DNA of 41,000 nt from an uncultured Butyrivibrio sp. (GTDB lineage: Bacteria > Bacillota > Clostridia > Lachnospirales > Lachnospiraceae). The stretch lies in the NCBI RefSeq assembly GCF_947169445.1, contig NZ_CAMVPU010000035.1, forward strand, positions 1 through 41,000, written 5' to 3'. This document shows positions 33,787 to 41,000 of the stretch, one piece after another. The notes under the pieces are model-generated. The model was given only the letters and a program-made list of their open reading frames with translations. It made no database searches and was not told the DNA's origin. A program made the translations under genes and the position numbers. Position 1 is the stretch's first letter. Each line of letters starts with the position of its first letter.

Positions 33787-35982
33787 ATGACATTTACACC
33801 AAAACATACTGATTATGAACTAAGTCCTTACACAGGACTTGATAGGGAGAGCTGGATAGAGGCGGCAGAGTATCTCCTTGGCGGGATATTCGGGAATATC
33901 AAGTCAATAGAAGATCCGGTTGTTATGCCAAGATACGAGACAGAAGTGACATATCCGTCAAAGGATGCACCGGAGTGGAGAATAAAGGCGGAAATTTTTG
34001 AGGGACTCTGCAGATCTTTTTTCATATCTGCACCGCTTATTCATATTGAGCCGCAGCTTACATTAAATGGCATAAATGTAAGAGACTACTATAAAAAGCA
34101 GGTTCTCTATGCAGTAACAAAAGGCGAAAAAAACTACGTCCTAAACTACTCTGATATGCGAGCTCTTGATGAGAGTAATAATCCTACAGCCTGTTACCAG
34201 CAGACCGTAGAAACAGCAGCTCTTGTAATATGCCTGTGGCTGTGCCACGAGGAAATATGGGATACTTACATACAGGAAGAAAAAGACAGGATAGCAGCCT
34301 TTTTGATGGACTTTGCCCATGCCAATACCGTTCCTCAGAACTGGCGTCTTTTCAATATGCTGGACATGGCTTTCCTTCATATGAACGGATACAGTATTGA
34401 TGAGGATATCATGAGAGACCATGCCCAGAATATCCTTAATTACTATGTTGGAGATGGCTGGTACAGGGATGGTCAGTCCTTTGACTATTATTCCTGTTGG
34501 GCTTTTAATATGTACACTGCCATATGGAATAATTGGTATGGCTATGAAAAAGAGCCATATATTGCCCGAAAATTTGAGGAAAATTCAAATGAACTCATGA
34601 AGACATATCCTGATTTCTTTGACAGGGATGGCTTTACCAACATGTGGGGAAGGAGTGGAATCTACAGAAATGCTGCCACAAGTGCTTTTGACGGAAACCT
34701 AATGATGGAAAAAAGCGTGATAGATCCCGGACTTGCAAGGCGCATATGCTCGGGCTCTCTTTTGCAGTTCCTTCAAAGAGATGATTTTTTGTGGAATGGT
34801 GTGCCTACTCTAGGCTTCTACGGCCCATTTGTTCCGCTGGTTCAGGGATATTCCTGCGCTGAATCTCCCATGTGGCTAGCCAAAGCACTTTTGTGCCTGC
34901 ATCTTCCGGAGAATCATCCATTCTGGACGGCAAAAGAAAATAACGGAACCTGGGATAAGTTATCTAAAGGAGAAACTAAGGTTACAACCCTTGACGGACC
35001 GGCGCTTTGCTTTGCTAATCATGAGGCAAATGGCATTACTGAACTGCGCAGCGGCAAGATAATGAAGGAAAAAAGAGATACTCATGGAATGTGGAACTAT
35101 TCTAAACTGGTTTTTAACACAAAGTTTCCATGGGAATCAACGCCAAATGGGGAAGTTTACAGCATTGGTGTGGACGGAAAACTGTCTCCCTCAGGGAAGA
35201 CTGGTGCTTTGGCTGAGTCTCAACAGTACGTTATCAGATATTTTGATCAAGAAGATATAGATGATCGCGGTTTAGGTTTAAAGCATAGCGAAGATAATCA
35301 ACAGGATATGAATGAGGGGGCTGTTTCAGAGAAAAATAGAGAATGTCATGCAGGAATAACTCCCAACTCAACCTTATGGCATGGCGAGATGGATGGAGTT
35401 CTTTATCGCAGGCAGGTATTTGAATACGAAATGGAGATTGAGGACCATTGGCGCACGGTTATGAATTTGGCTGACTTTGCTGTTCCTTATGGAATCATAA
35501 GAGCAGATAAGATCAGGATGTTCAGAAGGCCGCTGCAGATTACACTTGGTTCATTCGGATTTCCTGACAATGGGACTGTGGTTCTTTTTAAGGAGAAGGA
35601 CGGATACAAGGCCGTCATCCTTAAAGGACATGATCATACCGGAAAAGAAAAGCAGCTGGCCTTTACTATTATGGACGGCTGGAGTGATATAAAACTAATT
35701 AAGAGTACTGATACAAATCCGGATAGCAAGGATTCCATAGTATTGTTTGCAGAAACTACAAGAGAAAAGCAGTACGGCTATGAGCCATATTTCCTTATTT
35801 CACAGACTATCACAAAAGAGGATTTAACTGACTTTACAGATGAAGATCTTTTCCCTGTAAAAGAAATCCATTATACCGATCCGCAGAAATGCGGTGGATA
35901 TGGTCCTGTGACCATAGAGCTATTGGATGGCACAAAACGTATAATTGATTTCTATGGAATAGAAGGAAGACTTGAGCTATAA
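33787..35982 (+). CDS. DUF2264-domain protein of the saccharide module
   Basis: A 731-aa cytoplasmic protein. Residues 15-400 match the DUF2264 pattern: RESWIEAAEYLLGGIF, EIFEGLCRSFFISAPLI, NWRLFNMLDMAFLHMNGY, GWYRDGQSFDYYSCWAFNMYTAIW and FDRDGFTNMWGRSGIYRNA, another alpha/alpha toroid. The C-terminal half is beta-rich (HGEMDGVLYRRQVFEYEMEIEDHWRTVM). DUF2264 proteins are associated with uronic-acid polysaccharide use, and I believe some were assigned to a glycoside hydrolase family (GH154) with glucuronidase activity. The role here is inferred from the GH88 and lyase neighbours. Start ATG 33787 follows TAGGAG. It is the last gene of the module. Confidence 0.82.
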   Translation: MTFTPKHTDYELSPYTGLDRESWIEAAEYLLGGIFGNIKSIEDPVVMPRYETEVTYPSKDAPEWRIKAEIFEGLCRSFFISAPLIHIEPQLTLNGINVRDYYKKQVLYAVTKGEKNYVLNYSDMRALDESNNPTACYQQTVETAALVICLWLCHEEIWDTYIQEEKDRIAAFLMDFAHANTVPQNWRLFNMLDMAFLHMNGYSIDEDIMRDHAQNILNYYVGDGWYRDGQSFDYYSCWAFNMYTAIWNNWYGYEKEPYIARKFEENSNELMKTYPDFFDRDGFTNMWGRSGIYRNAATSAFDGNLMMEKSVIDPGLARRICSGSLLQFLQRDDFLWNGVPTLGFYGPFVPLVQGYSCAESPMWLAKALLCLHLPENHPFWTAKENNGTWDKLSKGETKVTTLDGPALCFANHEANGITELRSGKIMKEKRDTHGMWNYSKLVFNTKFPWESTPNGEVYSIGVDGKLSPSGKTGALAESQQYVIRYFDQEDIDDRGLGLKHSEDNQQDMNEGAVSEKNRECHAGITPNSTLWHGEMDGVLYRRQVFEYEMEIEDHWRTVMNLADFAVPYGIIRADKIRMFRRPLQITLGSFGFPDNGTVVLFKEKDGYKAVILKGHDHTGKEKQLAFTIMDGWSDIKLIKSTDTNPDSKDSIVLFAETTREKQYGYEPYFLISQTITKEDLTDFTDEDLFPVKEIHYTDPQKCGGYGPVTIELLDGTKRIIDFYGIEGRLEL

Positions 35983-36023
35983 AACAGATTATTTGTTTAT
36001 GCATTAAATATGAAATAAGTCTT

Positions 36024-36052
36024 TTGAAAAAAAATTAACACTGTGATAGAAT
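36024..36052 (+). promoter_or_regulatory. Promoter of leuS
   Basis: TTGAAA (36024-36029), exactly 17 bases, then TAGAAT (36047-36052) preceded by TGTGA. The leader to ATG 36121 is about 60 bases and carries no T-box, in contrast to valS. AGAAGGAG precedes the start. Confidence 0.75.
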
Positions 36053-36120
36053 CTTGAAGTATATATTTAAAAAAGAAAATTCTGATTAGAATTTTAGTGA
36101 GTTTTTAGAAGGAGCATAGT

Positions 36121-38550
36121 ATGTCAGAAGTATACAACCATCATGCAATTGAGAAAAAATGGCAGGAATACTGGGAGAAAAACGAAACCTTTAAGACTGA
36201 TGTCTGGGATTTTAGTAAGCCTAAGTATTACGCCCTTGATATGTTTCCATATCCGTCAGGAGTAGGTCTTCATGCCGGCCATCCGGAAGGATATACTGCT
36301 ACTGATATTATGTCTCGTATGAAGCGCATGCAGGGATATAATGTTTTGCATCCAATGGGATATGATTCTTTTGGACTTCCTGCAGAGCAGTATGCTGTTA
36401 CAACCGGTAATCACCCTGCCGGATTTACAGAGAAGAACATAGAGACATTCTCAAAGCAGCTTAAAGAGCTCGGCTTTGATTATGACTGGTCCAAGATGAT
36501 CGCTACAAGTGATCCTAAGTTCTATAAGTGGACACAGTGGATCTTTAAGAAATTGTATGAGGCTGGCTATGCTAAGCATATAGATATGCCTGTTAACTGG
36601 TGTGAGGAGCTGGGAACAGTTCTTTCTAATGATGAGGTTATTGATGGCAAGTCTGAGCGTGGAGGCTACCCTGTTGTCAAGAAGATGATGAAACAGTGGG
36701 TTATCGACCAGCAGGCTTTTGCTGAGGAACTCCTTGATGGACTTAATGAGATTGACTGGCCTGAATCAACCAAAGAGATTCAGCGTAACTGGATCGGTAA
36801 GTCAACCGGTGTTGAGGTTGATTTCAAGATTGTTGGTGGCGGCGAGTTCTCTATTTTTACAACCTGTATCGAAACTATCTATGGTATCACCTTTATGGTA
36901 CTTGCTCCCGATGGAGATATCGTAAAGAGTCTTATGGATAGAGTTGAGAATCCGGAAGAAGTACAGGCTTACATTGATGAGACACTTAAGAAGAATGATC
37001 TTGATCGTACTGACCTTAACAAGTCCAAGTCAGGTTGCCCTCTTAAGGGAATTTATGCGATCAATCCTGTAAATGGCAAGGAAGTACCTCTTTTCATGGG
37101 TGACTTCGTACTTGCAAGCTATGGAACAGGTGCAGTTATGGCTGTTCCTACACATGACCAGAGAGACTTTGAGTATGCTCAGGTACACGGACTTCCTTTG
37201 ATCCAGGTTATTAACAATACAGAAGGAACTGTAGATGTTTCCGAGCATGCATTTGAGAAACAGGATTACCTTGGCAAGGGATGCATCCTTGAGAATTCTG
37301 AGGAATTCAGTGGCCTTACTGTTGAAGAGGCTAAAAAGGCCATTACCAGGAAACTTGTTGATATGGGTGTTGCAAGAGAAAAGGTTAACTATCACTTCCG
37401 TGAGTGGATATTTGCAAGACAGCGATACTGGGGCGAGCCAGTTCCTTGCGTATACAAGGAAGATGGCAGCATAGAGTTCCTTGATGACAGTGAGCTTCCT
37501 GTAGTATTGCCTGAGCTTGAGGATTACAAAGGACACGGCGGTAAGGCTCCTCTTGAGAATGCTACAGAGTGGAAGGCATACGATAAGAACGGTCTTAAGG
37601 GAACAAGAGAGACATCAACCATGCCTGGATCCGCAGGATCTTCATGGTATTACCTTAGATATATAGATCCTGATAATGACAATGAGTTTGCTAACCAGGA
37701 GCTTTTGAAGCACTGGATGCCTGTTGACCTTTATGTTGGCGGCCCTGAGCATGCAGTTGGACATTTGTTATATTCACGTATCTGGAACCGATTCCTTTAC
37801 AGCAAGGGACTTTCACCTGTAAAAGAGCCATTTAAGAAGCTGGTTCATCAGGGAATGATCCTTGGCGAGAATGGTATCAAGATGGGTAAGCGTTTCCCTG
37901 AGTTCGTTGTTAACCCAAGTGACATTGTTCGTGATTATGGTGCTGATACTCTTAGACTCTATGAGATGTTCATGGGACCTCTTGAAGTATCCAAGCCATG
38001 GAACGGCGCAGCTGTTACAGGTGCAAGAAAGTTCATTAACCGTGTATACACATTCTTTACAGAACCTGCAAACATTACAGATGAGAACAATGGTAATCTT
38101 GAGAAGATTTATCATCAGACTGTAAAGAAGGTTACAAGTGACTTCGAGGTACTTGGCTTTAACACAGCTATTGCTCAGATGATGATCTTTGTAAATGCTG
38201 TTTATAAAGAGGGTAGCTGCCCAAGAGAATATGCTGAGAACTTTATTAAGATGCTTTCATGTATCTGTCCTCACGTTGGTGAAGAAATCTGGCAGATTCT
38301 TGGCCATGACAACACAATTGCTTTCGAGGCTTGGCCTGTACATGATGAGTCAAAGTGTGTAGAGGATACAGTTGAGATTGCGGTTCAGATCAATGGTAAG
38401 GTTAAAGCTACTCTGAACATTGGAAAAGAGGATCCTAAGGACGAGGTTATTGCAAAGGGTAAGGAACTCATCGCTGACAAGCTTGAGGGCAAGACCATCG
38501 TAAAAGAAATCTACGTTCCTGGACGTATCGTAAATATTGTTGTGAAGTAA
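36121..38550 (+). CDS. leuS: Leucyl-tRNA synthetase
   Basis: Charges tRNA-Leu. It has 809 aa with the standard order of blocks: MFPYPSGVGLHAGHPEGYTATDI (HIGH motif as HAGH), FGLPAEQYAV, the editing region TGAVMAVPTHDQRDFEYA, FREWIFARQRYWGEPVP, TMPGSAGSSWYYLRYIDP, and a C-terminal domain ending VKATLNIGKEDPKDEV. The KMSKS loop is unusual: residues 587-591 read KMGKR followed by FPEFVVNPSDIV, so the second catalytic motif differs from consensus. The start is ATG 36121 with AGAAGGAG. It is a single gene with its own promoter and terminator. Confidence 0.97.
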   Translation: MSEVYNHHAIEKKWQEYWEKNETFKTDVWDFSKPKYYALDMFPYPSGVGLHAGHPEGYTATDIMSRMKRMQGYNVLHPMGYDSFGLPAEQYAVTTGNHPAGFTEKNIETFSKQLKELGFDYDWSKMIATSDPKFYKWTQWIFKKLYEAGYAKHIDMPVNWCEELGTVLSNDEVIDGKSERGGYPVVKKMMKQWVIDQQAFAEELLDGLNEIDWPESTKEIQRNWIGKSTGVEVDFKIVGGGEFSIFTTCIETIYGITFMVLAPDGDIVKSLMDRVENPEEVQAYIDETLKKNDLDRTDLNKSKSGCPLKGIYAINPVNGKEVPLFMGDFVLASYGTGAVMAVPTHDQRDFEYAQVHGLPLIQVINNTEGTVDVSEHAFEKQDYLGKGCILENSEEFSGLTVEEAKKAITRKLVDMGVAREKVNYHFREWIFARQRYWGEPVPCVYKEDGSIEFLDDSELPVVLPELEDYKGHGGKAPLENATEWKAYDKNGLKGTRETSTMPGSAGSSWYYLRYIDPDNDNEFANQELLKHWMPVDLYVGGPEHAVGHLLYSRIWNRFLYSKGLSPVKEPFKKLVHQGMILGENGIKMGKRFPEFVVNPSDIVRDYGADTLRLYEMFMGPLEVSKPWNGAAVTGARKFINRVYTFFTEPANITDENNGNLEKIYHQTVKKVTSDFEVLGFNTAIAQMMIFVNAVYKEGSCPREYAENFIKMLSCICPHVGEEIWQILGHDNTIAFEAWPVHDESKCVEDTVEIAVQINGKVKATLNIGKEDPKDEVIAKGKELIADKLEGKTIVKEIYVPGRIVNIVVK

Positions 38551-38563
38551 TTGGAATGACGCG

Positions 38564-38617
38564 GCAGGCGGATAGTTTGTTGATTTACAAAACAAACTAT
38601 CCGCCTGCATGTTTTTT
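38564..38617 (+). terminator. Terminator of leuS
   Basis: A perfect 17-bp stem, GCAGGCGGATAGTTTGT (38564-38580) with ACAAACTATCCGCCTGC (38592-38608), then ATG and six T (38612-38617). The T-run overlaps the stop codon of the opposing CDF gene, so the end of leuS is tightly packed against it. Confidence 0.92.
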
Positions 38618-39740
38618 AGTCACTATAGCTTACGTCCATATTGGCGTAGATGGAGTAGTCTGGATATTTTGTTTGAAGTTCATTAATAGCTGCATCGAAG
38701 ATTTCTTTCCTGTCTGGAAGAAAGTCCATGACGAGGTCAAAGCGGATTTCTTTTTTTTCAAAATCTACAAAGAAACCGTGCATTTGAAGGATGCCGTTAT
38801 GGAGAGAAACTATCTGGGAGATTTCGCTTCTGACTTTGGCAGCCTGGTCATCTTTGGTGTTTACTGAGTAGACACCAACAGATACGATTGCTATGTTGTG
38901 CTCGGCATAAACCTTGTTGGTAATCTCGCGGGTGATGACATCAATCTTATCGGCGGTGAATGTGTCTGGTACCTCGATGTGAACTGAAGCAAGGACTCTG
39001 TCGGGGCCGTAGTCACTGAAAATAAGGTCGTAGGCGCCCTGGACACCATCTACTGAGAGAATTGTCTTTTTTACAGCAGTTGAGGTCGCAGCGTCGATTC
39101 GTTCTCCAAGAATCTGGCTTATGGTGTCTCTAAGCATCTCAAGACCTGATTTTATCAGTATAAGAGATATGATAGCTGCGAGGTAGGATTCAAGGGATAC
39201 TCCGGAAAAGATGAATATGAATGCCGCAACTAATGTGGCAACAGAGATAACGGCATCAAACCTGGCCTCTGTACCGGAGGCTACAAGGGATTCTGACTTT
39301 GCCTTTTTTCCTGTGTTTATGAAAAACTGGCTAAGACCAATCTTTACGATTACGGCAACGGCCACAATAATTAGGGTTACAGCGGAATAATCGGCTGTTT
39401 CGGGATGGATTATCGCTTTTACGGATTCTTCAAAGGAAGTGACACCTGCGTAAAGAACGATAATTGATATGATTATGGCACTCATGTACTCGATTCTGCC
39501 ATAGCCAAGTGGGTGCTTTTTATCAGGGGCTTTTCCAGCCAAAGTGGTTCCAATAATAGTTATAACTGATGATAGTGCATCGCTTAAGTTATTAACTGCA
39601 TCAAGCATAATTGCTATGGAACCTGAAATGATTCCCACAACAAATTTGAAACCGGCGAGAAGGATGTTTACTACTATTCCTATTATGCTGGTTCTTATGA
39701 TGACTTTTCCGCGATCCGCTAGCTGCATGTTTTCTGCCAT
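38616..39740 (-). CDS. Cation diffusion facilitator transporter
   Basis: A 374-aa metal-ion/proton antiporter of the CDF family in the cytoplasmic membrane. Six membrane segments are expected. The TM2 site is LDAVNNLSDAL, TM3 is followed by DKKHPLGYGRIEYM, and the TM5 site is SGTEARFDAVIS, where the usual His-x3-Asp is replaced. These features resemble manganese-type CDFs more than zinc exporters, but metal choice is not certain. The cytoplasmic tail is about 80 residues longer than in simple members and seems to have an extra ferredoxin-like unit (RFDLVMDFLPDRKEIFDAAINEL). The start ATG 39740 has GGAG seven bases upstream. Confidence 0.87.
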   Translation of the reverse strand: MAENMQLADRGKVIIRTSIIGIVVNILLAGFKFVVGIISGSIAIMLDAVNNLSDALSSVITIIGTTLAGKAPDKKHPLGYGRIEYMSAIIISIIVLYAGVTSFEESVKAIIHPETADYSAVTLIIVAVAVIVKIGLSQFFINTGKKAKSESLVASGTEARFDAVISVATLVAAFIFIFSGVSLESYLAAIISLILIKSGLEMLRDTISQILGERIDAATSTAVKKTILSVDGVQGAYDLIFSDYGPDRVLASVHIEVPDTFTADKIDVITREITNKVYAEHNIAIVSVGVYSVNTKDDQAAKVRSEISQIVSLHNGILQMHGFFVDFEKKEIRFDLVMDFLPDRKEIFDAAINELQTKYPDYSIYANMDVSYSD

Positions 39741-39776
39741 ATTCTGCTCCTTTATTTGTTTGCGCTTTTAATGTAT

Positions 39777-39837
39777 ATGATACACTATTTTATCATGTCA
39801 AATTGCATTATCACATATATTTTCTCTATGATATAAT
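39777..39837. promoter_or_regulatory. Divergent promoter region of CDF and nicotinamidase genes
   Basis: On +, TATAAT at 39832-39837 with TG one base before it gives an extended -10 box for the nicotinamidase gene. On -, TTGACA is read at 39801-39796 with TATACA 18 bases on. An inverted repeat ATGATA (39777-39782) and TATCAT (39791-39796) covers the - strand core promoter and could be a metal-regulator site for the CDF gene. Confidence 0.5.
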
Positions 39838-39868
39838 TATGTCTAATTCTATATTGTTGGGAGGATGT

Positions 39869-40390
39869 ATGGACAAAATACTTGTTGTAGTGGATATGCA
39901 GAATGATTTTGTGACCGGAGCGCTGGGGAGCGCAGAGGCACAGCAGATTGTACCTGAGGTTGTCAAAAAAGTTGAAAGCTTCAAGGGAACAGTAGTATTT
40001 ACGAGAGATACTCATCAGGAGAATTATATGGAAACTCAGGAAGGCAGAAATCTTCCTGTGGTCCACTGTATAGAGGGTTCTGAAGGATGGCAGATAATAC
40101 CTGAGCTTATTCCTTTTACTAATGGGAAAAAGATATTTGATAAGCCTACCTTTGGAAGTACTGAGCTTGCAGAATATATTAAGGAAGAAGCTAATAAGAG
40201 AAATGGTGAACTTGCGGTGGAACTTATTGGAGTCTGTACAGATATCTGCGTTGTTAGCAATGCTCTTTTGATAAAAGCTTTTAACAGGGAGATTCCTGTA
40301 GCGGTTGACGCAAAGTGCTGTGCCGGAGTTACACCTGCAGCTCATGATGCGGCTATTGCTACGATGAAGAGCTGCCAGGTCGCAGTTTGA
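39869..40390 (+). CDS. Nicotinamidase-like cysteine hydrolase
   Basis: A 173-aa enzyme of the isochorismatase-like family, probably converting nicotinamide to nicotinate for NAD salvage. The triad is visible: Asp 9 in VVDMQNDF, Lys 92 in KKIFDKPTF and Cys 127 in GVCTDICV. The metal site reads Asp 47 and His 49 in TRDTHQEN with His 66 in PVVHC. The third His of the E. coli-type PncA site is replaced, with Glu 55 a possible substitute. The start ATG 39869 has GGGAGGA just upstream; an ORF opening at 39803 would cross the promoter. The next gene begins 41 bases after the stop and concerns NAD too, supporting the call. Confidence 0.82.
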   Translation: MDKILVVVDMQNDFVTGALGSAEAQQIVPEVVKKVESFKGTVVFTRDTHQENYMETQEGRNLPVVHCIEGSEGWQIIPELIPFTNGKKIFDKPTFGSTELAEYIKEEANKRNGELAVELIGVCTDICVVSNALLIKAFNREIPVAVDAKCCAGVTPAAHDAAIATMKSCQVAV

Positions 40391-40431
40391 TCGGAAACAA
40401 AATAGAAAAATTTTTTGGAGCGTGTTTTAAT

Positions 40432-40974
40432 ATGAGAATAGGTCTGGTGTTCGGGACCTTTGCGCCAATGCATTTGGGACACATGGACGTAATTAATATT
40501 GCCAGGGAAGAAATGGATAAGGTTATCGTCATCTGTTGCGGACATGAAGGTGACAGGGGATATCCAATGTTTCCTTTGGAGAAGCGGTATGAACTGGCGC
40601 AGAGGCAGTTTTCAGATGATGAGAAGGTCTTTGTTACCATGCTGGTAGATACAGATCCCAAGATAAAAGAGCACTGGGATCAGCAGCAGATTTGGAATTA
40701 CTGGGTTGACAGGATGCTGCTTCATCTTTTTCAAAATGAACTGATAAATGCAAGGGATGAACTGTGCTTTTTTACCTCTGAAGCAGATTACACGCATCTT
40801 TTAGAGTCAACACCTCAGCATATCCGCGTACATAAATGCGAAAGAATAAGACCTGTCAGTGGTACTATGATACGTGAAAATCTGAGCGCTAACCTGGAAC
40901 TGGTTGTAAGTTCTTTTGCAGAATATATATGCAGTATGACTCATGGTTACTGTTCAGACAGAAATGCGCACTAA
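40432..40974 (+). CDS. NMN adenylyltransferase-like protein (NadR-type domain)
   Basis: A 180-aa nucleotidyltransferase with the Rossmann-type signature GLVFGTFAPMHLGHMDVI (HLGH at 14-17) and the closing SGTMIRENL block (about 144-151). The closest pattern I know is the adenylyltransferase domain of NadR, which joins AMP to NMN. NadR usually carries a C-terminal ribosylnicotinamide kinase domain, absent here. The last nine residues (GYCSDRNAH) and the stop are encoded by copy 2 of the palindromic repeat, so the C-terminus may be cut or altered. The start is ATG 40432, where GGAG is 11 bases away; a TTG at 40387 overlaps the upstream gene. It follows the nicotinamidase, consistent with NAD salvage. 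Confidence 0.7.
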   Translation: MRIGLVFGTFAPMHLGHMDVINIAREEMDKVIVICCGHEGDRGYPMFPLEKRYELAQRQFSDDEKVFVTMLVDTDPKIKEHWDQQQIWNYWVDRMLLHLFQNELINARDELCFFTSEADYTHLLESTPQHIRVHKCERIRPVSGTMIRENLSANLELVVSSFAEYICSMTHGYCSDRNAH

Positions 40975-40999
40975 GCTGCGCATTTCGTGAGAACTTGAT
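40946..40999 (-). repeat. Palindromic 55-bp repeat, copy 2 (inverted)
   Basis: Read on the minus strand this matches 18872-18926 with only a few changes: ATCAAGT, then CT and AC, the same GAAATGCGCA stem, the same AGCTTAGT loop, and TGAACAGTAAC at the far end. It overlaps the last codons and stop of the adenylyltransferase gene. It reaches to within one base of the window end, so what lies beyond is not visible. Confidence 0.85.
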
Positions 41000-41000
41000 G

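Noticed and set aside
35983..36120. T-box leader for leuS
   Set aside because: No AAGGTGG-type T-box sequence and too short a leader.
1..41000. CRISPR arrays, phage genes, insertion sequences
   Set aside because: No regularly spaced repeats, integrase, transposase or capsid-type genes were found.

Overview
The window looks like the chromosome of a rumen- or gut-type Lachnospiraceae bacterium, with Butyrivibrio or Pseudobutyrivibrio the closest feel. The evidence is gene content and style, not a database match: low-to-mid GC, strong GGAGG-type ribosome sites, AddAB recombination proteins, a T-box ahead of valS, an ECF-type thiamine S-component, several c-di-GMP proteins and a uronic-acid polysaccharide cluster. 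No tRNA, rRNA, CRISPR array, transposase or phage gene was seen.

Layout. 1-9741: a GGDEF/EAL c-di-GMP protein followed closely by addB and addA, all on +. 9763-11157: a CPBP-family membrane protease (-) divergent from thiT (+), with a dyad between their promoters. 11219-13612: bidirectional terminator, then hflX and asnA on -. 13613-14245: a regulatory region and a short HPr-like gene that lacks the phospho-histidine. 14289-16748: a large Fe-S helicase with a PD-(D/E)XK nuclease-like N-terminus. 16749-17226: an AT-rich gap with repeats. 17257-18864: a TPR-GGDEF diguanylate cyclase. 18872-18926: the first copy of a ~55-bp palindromic repeat. 18933-21986: promoter, Val-specific T-box leader and valS.

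22167-29492 is a run of same-strand genes: folC, a 54-aa protein, a zinc-ribbon/TPR/coiled-coil membrane protein, an MBOAT O-acyltransferase, an SGNH-hydrolase-like membrane protein, a 77-aa protein, RidA and a TPR lipoprotein. The MBOAT plus SGNH pair suggests O-acylation of a surface polymer. 29582-35982 is a saccharide module: discoidin-like protein, heparinase II/III-like lyase, GH88 unsaturated glucuronyl hydrolase and a DUF2264 protein. None shows a signal peptide and no transporter is present, so it probably works on imported oligosaccharides.

36121-38550 is leuS with its own promoter and terminator, facing a CDF metal transporter. 39869-40974 is an NAD-salvage pair, nicotinamidase-like and NMN-adenylyltransferase-like, the second ending inside an inverted second copy of the 55-bp repeat. 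The repeat, the Crh-like HPr paralogue with tandem upstream sites, the nuclease-helicase fusion and the surface-acylation/TPR cluster are the items most worth a second look.
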